In this document: positions 5,675 to 9,613 of the stretch, piece by piece
Position numbering within the stretch: position 1 is the first letter of the stretch
Layout: each line of letters starts with the position of its first letter
NCBI GenBank assembly: GCA_013002645.1
Contig: JABDJF010000409.1
Span: 1-9,613 of the forward strand
From: Myxococcales bacterium
GTDB lineage: Bacteria > Myxococcota_A > Polyangia > Polyangiales > Houyiibacteriaceae
Reading direction: 5' to 3'
DNA length: 9,613 nt
Position numbers and translations under genes: made by a program
Notes under the pieces: generated by a model
Seen by the model: the letters and a program-made list of their open reading frames with translations, nothing else
Databases searched by the model: none
What the model was told of the DNA's origin: nothing

Positions 5675-8479
5675 GTGACTTCTAGAAAACAGCTCATTTG
5701 CTTGCTCGTTGGCTCGCTTTTGTTGAGCACGGGACACGGTGCGGTGGCCCAACAAAACGAAGCCAAGCCAGCCAAGCCGCCTAGCCGAATTCCCTCTCCA
5801 CTCGTGCCGCTGCGACCGGCGCCAGCAGCCGCGGCACCGAAGGCCGATTCCAACGCCACCCCCGGACCTGGCCCCAAGGCAAAGCCCGAGCCCAAGGTCG
5901 AAGAAGATCCCGAGCTCGAAAACGAGCTTCCGCAATTCGAAACAGGAGTCGAGTTCAAGGCGATGTCGCCACGCACTAGGGTGACGTTCAATCTCGAGGA
6001 CGCCGAGCTCCCGGACTTGGTCCGCTTGATCTCGAACATGACGGGCCGTCGCTTCATTCTCCCGACGAAGCTCCGCGCGATCAAAGCAACCGTGTTCGCC
6101 CCCACGAAGGTGACGGTGGCAGAAGCCTATCAAGCGTTCTTGTCCGTTCTCGAGGTGAACGGCTTCACGATCGTGCCGGCGGGTCGGTATCTGAAGATCG
6201 TCGAAGCACAGCAGATCGAGCGCCAAACCATCCCGATGTATGAAGACGGAAGCGCCGTTCCTTCGACCGACCGCTACGTCACGCGAATCCATCATCTGGA
6301 TCACCTCTCGGCTGAAGACGTCACGACCCTGCTCGCGCGCTTCGCTTCCCGCACTGCGAACATCACGTCGTACGCGCCGACCAACATGCTGATCCTCACC
6401 GACACCGGGGCCCAGATCCGGCGCATGCTTCGTCTGATCGCAGCGATCGACCTGCCGAGAAGCGGAACACAGACCTGGATCGAACCGATTCACTTTGCGA
6501 ACGCGGCGGACCTCGCTGCGAGGTTGCTCGAAATCTTCGCGGCCGACACCGAAGCCAGCGCACCGACGAAGCCGGCGGCAAGAACTGCGGCGAAGAAGAA
6601 GAAGGAGGCGCCTGCAGTGCTCGGCGGCTCGTCGTCCCAGCCGACCATCCGAAACATCATCGCGGATGAGCGAACGAACTCCCTCATCATCATTGCGACC
6701 GAGCGCGCCTATCTGCGCATCCTCGAGATGATTCGGCAGCTCGATGTGGCGCTCGAAGGCGAGGGTCGAATTCACGTCCACTACGTTCAGCACGGTGCTG
6801 CAACAGACATCGCGGCGGCGCTGACGGCACTCGTTGGCGCATCATCCAGCCCGCGGCAGACCGCTGCCGGCCGCGGCGCTGCTCAGCGGGCCGCGGCGGC
6901 GTCGACCCGGGCGACATCGCTCTTCGAGGGACAGATCGCGGTGACCGCGTACGAGCAGTCGAACGCACTGCTCATCACGGCCTCTCTTCACGACTACACG
7001 GCGCTCAAGCGGGTGATCGAGCGACTCGATGCGCCGCGAAAGCAGGTCTTCATCGAAGCGGTCATCATGGAGCTCGGAATCGAACGATCGTCCGACCTCG
7101 GTTTCGCGTTTCACGGAGGCGCGGGTGACTTCCCGACCGATGGCTCACTGTCGCTGTTCGGATTCAACGCACCGTCGTCCATCGACATCACTCAGAACGA
7201 CCTCAGTGGCTTGGCGCTCGGCGTGCGTGGACCGACGATCGAGAACTCACAGCAGCTCGTCGGGTTCTCGGTGCCAGGCTTTGGCGTCGTGGTGACCGCG
7301 CTCGCAAAGTCTGGCGACGCCGATGTGCTTTCGACACCGCACATCATTGCGATCGACAACACCGAAGCGGAGATCAGCGTTGGAGAAAATATCCCGCTGC
7401 AGACCAACGGCGTCGCCCCGGGCACCTTCGCCGGCGCGGGCAGCCTGGGCGCCTTGGCCCAAGCCTCCTCAGGCGGACAGGATCTAGGCAACCTGGCCGG
7501 GCTGGCCGGTGGGCTTGGAAGCGTCGCCCGTCAGGACGTCGGCACCACGATCCGGGTCGTGCCGCACATCAACGAGAACAACGAGGTCCGGATGGAGATC
7601 GAAGAAGAGATCTCGGAACAGGGTGCGACGTCCGGTACGCTCGGTGTCGTCTCGATCAATCGTCGTACCGCGCGAACCGAAGTGATGGTTCGGGACCAGC
7701 AAACGATCGTCATCGGCGGTCTGATGCGTGACGCGATTCAAAACAGCGAAGATAAGGTTCCCGTCCTCGGCGACATCCCGATCTTGGGCGCTCTCTTCCG
7801 CAAGACCAGCAAGAACAAGCGCAAAACCAATCTGCTGCTCATTCTCACGCCGTACATCATCCGCGACCCGGGCGACCTCCGGGAGATCTTCGAACGCAAG
7901 ATGCAAGAGCGGCAACAGATGATCGACCGTTACTTCGTGTTCGGCGAGGACAAGTTCGAACCGCACATCGACTACACCCGCACGCGCGGGCTCGTCGCGG
8001 AAATCGTGAACGAGATCGACGGCGTGGAAGAAGAGATGAGGCTGGCCCGGGCTGCAGAGCTCGAGCCTCCGCCCGACCACGTACCGCGCGCGCCGATCGG
8101 TCCGTACGTCGCCTCGGCGGCCGCGGCAGAAGACACCTACGTGATCGGCCCCAACGGGATCGAATCGCTAGAGAAGCCCGAGCCCGATCGAATCGAGGCG
8201 ATCCCGCCGACCGCCGCAGACGAGCAAGAAGGAGGCGGGGCACCTCCTCCACCGATCGAGAGTCCGCACGGGGCGGAGCCAGAATCTCCACCGGAGCCTG
8301 AGGTCCCTGAAGAAGCCAACGAAGCGGCGGAGACCGCCGGGCTCGATGAGATCATCGAGCCGGCTTCGGGCCCGAAAGAAACCGAAGACAGCAGCGAGCC
8401 TGCTGCGAGTCCGAGTCAAGGGGTGCCCGAAGACGCGCCGCAGCTACCAAAAGAAGAATCGAACGGTAGCCGGCAATGA
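5675..8479 (+). CDS. gspD: Type II secretion system secretin GspD
   Basis: Outer-membrane secretin that multimerises into the channel through which folded exoproteins leave the periplasm; 934 aa, longer than the usual 650-750. Order: Sec signal peptide (1-25, cleavage expected after AVA, no lipobox); Pro/Ala/Lys-rich linker to about 90; N0 domain about 97-165 (TRVTFNLEDAELPDLVRLIS); N1 about 201-262; N2 about 268-362, with a lysine-rich insertion (AAKKKKEAP); N3 about 366-452, with an Ala/Arg-rich insertion; secretin core about 455-735, including GFGVVVTALAKSGDADVLSTP and the signature VPVLGDIPILGALFRK starting at 695. A charged helix (about 735-795) and a Pro/Glu/Ser/Ala-rich tail (797-934) follow. 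The GTG start at 5675 has GGGGA at 5663-5667. The gene ends by overlapping gspE in ATGA. Confidence 0.97.
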   Translation: MTSRKQLICLLVGSLLLSTGHGAVAQQNEAKPAKPPSRIPSPLVPLRPAPAAAAPKADSNATPGPGPKAKPEPKVEEDPELENELPQFETGVEFKAMSPRTRVTFNLEDAELPDLVRLISNMTGRRFILPTKLRAIKATVFAPTKVTVAEAYQAFLSVLEVNGFTIVPAGRYLKIVEAQQIERQTIPMYEDGSAVPSTDRYVTRIHHLDHLSAEDVTTLLARFASRTANITSYAPTNMLILTDTGAQIRRMLRLIAAIDLPRSGTQTWIEPIHFANAADLAARLLEIFAADTEASAPTKPAARTAAKKKKEAPAVLGGSSSQPTIRNIIADERTNSLIIIATERAYLRILEMIRQLDVALEGEGRIHVHYVQHGAATDIAAALTALVGASSSPRQTAAGRGAAQRAAAASTRATSLFEGQIAVTAYEQSNALLITASLHDYTALKRVIERLDAPRKQVFIEAVIMELGIERSSDLGFAFHGGAGDFPTDGSLSLFGFNAPSSIDITQNDLSGLALGVRGPTIENSQQLVGFSVPGFGVVVTALAKSGDADVLSTPHIIAIDNTEAEISVGENIPLQTNGVAPGTFAGAGSLGALAQASSGGQDLGNLAGLAGGLGSVARQDVGTTIRVVPHINENNEVRMEIEEEISEQGATSGTLGVVSINRRTARTEVMVRDQQTIVIGGLMRDAIQNSEDKVPVLGDIPILGALFRKTSKNKRKTNLLLILTPYIIRDPGDLREIFERKMQERQQMIDRYFVFGEDKFEPHIDYTRTRGLVAEIVNEIDGVEEEMRLARAAELEPPPDHVPRAPIGPYVASAAAAEDTYVIGPNGIESLEKPEPDRIEAIPPTAADEQEGGGAPPPPIESPHGAEPESPPEPEVPEEANEAAETAGLDEIIEPASGPKETEDSSEPAASPSQGVPEDAPQLPKEESNGSRQ

Positions 8480-9613
8480 GTTTCGAGCAGCGATACATCG
8501 GTGAAATTCTCGTTCGGCGTGGTGCACTCGAACCGGACAAACTGGAGCCCGCCCTGCAAACGGCGGCGGACCGATCCCTCGAGCTCACTGACCTCTTGGT
8601 TGCAACCCACGTCGTCGAGGAGGTGAAGCTCGTGCGCGCCTTGGCAGACGAGGTGGGCATGGAGTTCGTGGAGAAGCTCGCTACGGAGCTAATCCCGGAA
8701 GACCTGATCGACGCAGTCCCGATCAATTTCGCGCGACAGAACCACGTGCTGCCCCTGACTGAGACGGATGACAGCGTACGCGTTGCCGTTGCCAATCCGT
8801 TAGACCCTTTCCCCATCGACGACCTCCGTATTCTGCTCGGGAAGACCATCATCCCGGTCGCTGCGTCGGAGGAGAGCATCGATGACGCGATCAACCGGGT
8901 CTACGAGCGAAAAGACGAAACGGCGCTCGCCGAAGCAAAAGAAGGCGAAGAGGTAGAGGAGCTTCGCGACCTGATCGACATGACCGACGAAGCGCCGGTG
9001 ATTCGCTGGGTGAACAACCTTTTTTACACGGCCGTCAAGGAGAGAGCGTCTGACATTCACATCGAGCCTACCGATGAAAAAGTCATCGTTCGGTACCGCG
9101 TCGATGGCCGGCTGATTCCTCGCAAGGAAGCAAATCGCGGTTTCCTTTCTTCGATTGTGAGCCGCGTCAAGATCGAGGCGGGCCTCAACATCGCCGAACG
9201 CCGCCTGCCGCAAGACGGGCGCATCACGAAAAAGATTGCGGGCAAGGTTGTCGATGTTCGTGTGTCGACGATTCCAACCGCGAAGGGCGAGCGCGTCGTC
9301 ATGCGCTTGCTCGACAAAGAACAAGTCCTGCTGAATCTCATCGACCTGGGTTTTGCACGCCGCGAGCTCGACCAACTAGAGGGTCTCATCAGGCGCCCGA
9401 ACGGCATCATCTTGGTCACCGGACCTACGGGGTCCGGTAAGACGACCACTCTGTATGCCTGCCTGAACAAGATCAATACGCCGGAAAAGAACATCCTGAC
9501 GGCGGAGGACCCGGTCGAATACGAGCTTCGCGGCATCGGCCAGATGCAGGTTCAGCCCAAAATCGGCCTGACTTTTGCGTCAGGGATGAGGAGCTTTCTG
9601 CGTCAGGACCCGG
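8476..9613 (+). CDS. gspE: Type II secretion system ATPase GspE, 3'-truncated by window edge
   Basis: Cytoplasmic hexameric ATPase that drives pseudopilus assembly. The frame is open for 379 codons from ATG 8476 to the right edge with no interruption. The N-terminal domain (about 1-150) is of the GspE/MshE N-terminal type (YIGEILVRRGAL, VGMEFVEKL, VAVANPLDP). The catalytic part shows ASDIHIEP (191-198), RLPQDGRI, Walker A GPTGSGKT (316-323), the Asp box TAEDPVEY (342-349) and the start of Walker B (LRQDP) at the edge. The zinc-binding tetracysteine motif common in GspE would lie beyond the window. The homologous type IV pilus ATPase PilB shares these motifs; gspC and gspD immediately upstream favour GspE. 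The ATG overlaps the gspD stop (ATGA), which suggests translational coupling. Confidence 0.96.
   Translation, partial: MSFEQRYIGEILVRRGALEPDKLEPALQTAADRSLELTDLLVATHVVEEVKLVRALADEVGMEFVEKLATELIPEDLIDAVPINFARQNHVLPLTETDDSVRVAVANPLDPFPIDDLRILLGKTIIPVAASEESIDDAINRVYERKDETALAEAKEGEEVEELRDLIDMTDEAPVIRWVNNLFYTAVKERASDIHIEPTDEKVIVRYRVDGRLIPRKEANRGFLSSIVSRVKIEAGLNIAERRLPQDGRITKKIAGKVVDVRVSTIPTAKGERVVMRLLDKEQVLLNLIDLGFARRELDQLEGLIRRPNGIILVTGPTGSGKTTTLYACLNKINTPEKNILTAEDPVEYELRGIGQMQVQPKIGLTFASGMRSFLRQDP

Noticed and set aside
4839..6793. Long reverse-strand open frames (4839-5642 and 5657-6793)
   Set aside because: They lie antisense to gspC and gspD, whose domains are unmistakable, and show no recognisable domain. 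GC-rich codon use produces such shadow frames.

Overview
The window is GC-rich bacterial DNA with every gene on the + strand. It looks like part of a delta-proteobacterial-type chromosome, most likely Myxococcota. The basis is the form of the type II secretion genes: a GspC with a C-terminal PDZ domain, and a GspD whose core ends in a long charged helix and a Pro/Glu-rich tail. An NtrC-type sigma-54 activator sits beside them. The taxonomic call is inference. No mobile element, rRNA, tRNA or CRISPR array is visible, and no stretch above about 200 bases lacks a gene.

Left part (1-2985): the 3' part of a PAPS reductase (cysH), a calcineurin-like metallophosphoesterase, and a radical SAM protein of the PA0069/Rv2578c family. 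The gaps are short (54 and 67 bases), so one transcript is possible, but the three functions are not obviously linked.

Centre (2986-4661): a complete sigma-54-dependent response regulator (REC, AAA+, Fis-type HTH) with no sensor kinase gene in view. Two sigma-54 (-24/-12) promoter matches flank it. One starts just after the radical SAM stop codon and points at the regulator gene. The other lies between the regulator and gspC and points at the secretion operon. Clusters of TGTCA half-sites lie in both intergenic regions: three in the regulator leader and two about 120-135 bases upstream of the expected gspC transcription start.

Right part (4662-9613): gspC, gspD and the first 379 codons of gspE, in the usual type II secretion order. 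gspD and gspE overlap by four bases. GspE powers the system at the inner membrane, GspC links the inner-membrane platform to the secretin, and GspD forms the outer-membrane channel. The remaining gsp genes presumably lie beyond the right edge.

The most interesting reading is that the regulator, the two promoters and the TGTCA boxes form a compact sigma-54 circuit in which an orphan NtrC-type activator controls itself and the type II secretion operon. The promoter matches and repeats are seen directly. The circuit is inferred.
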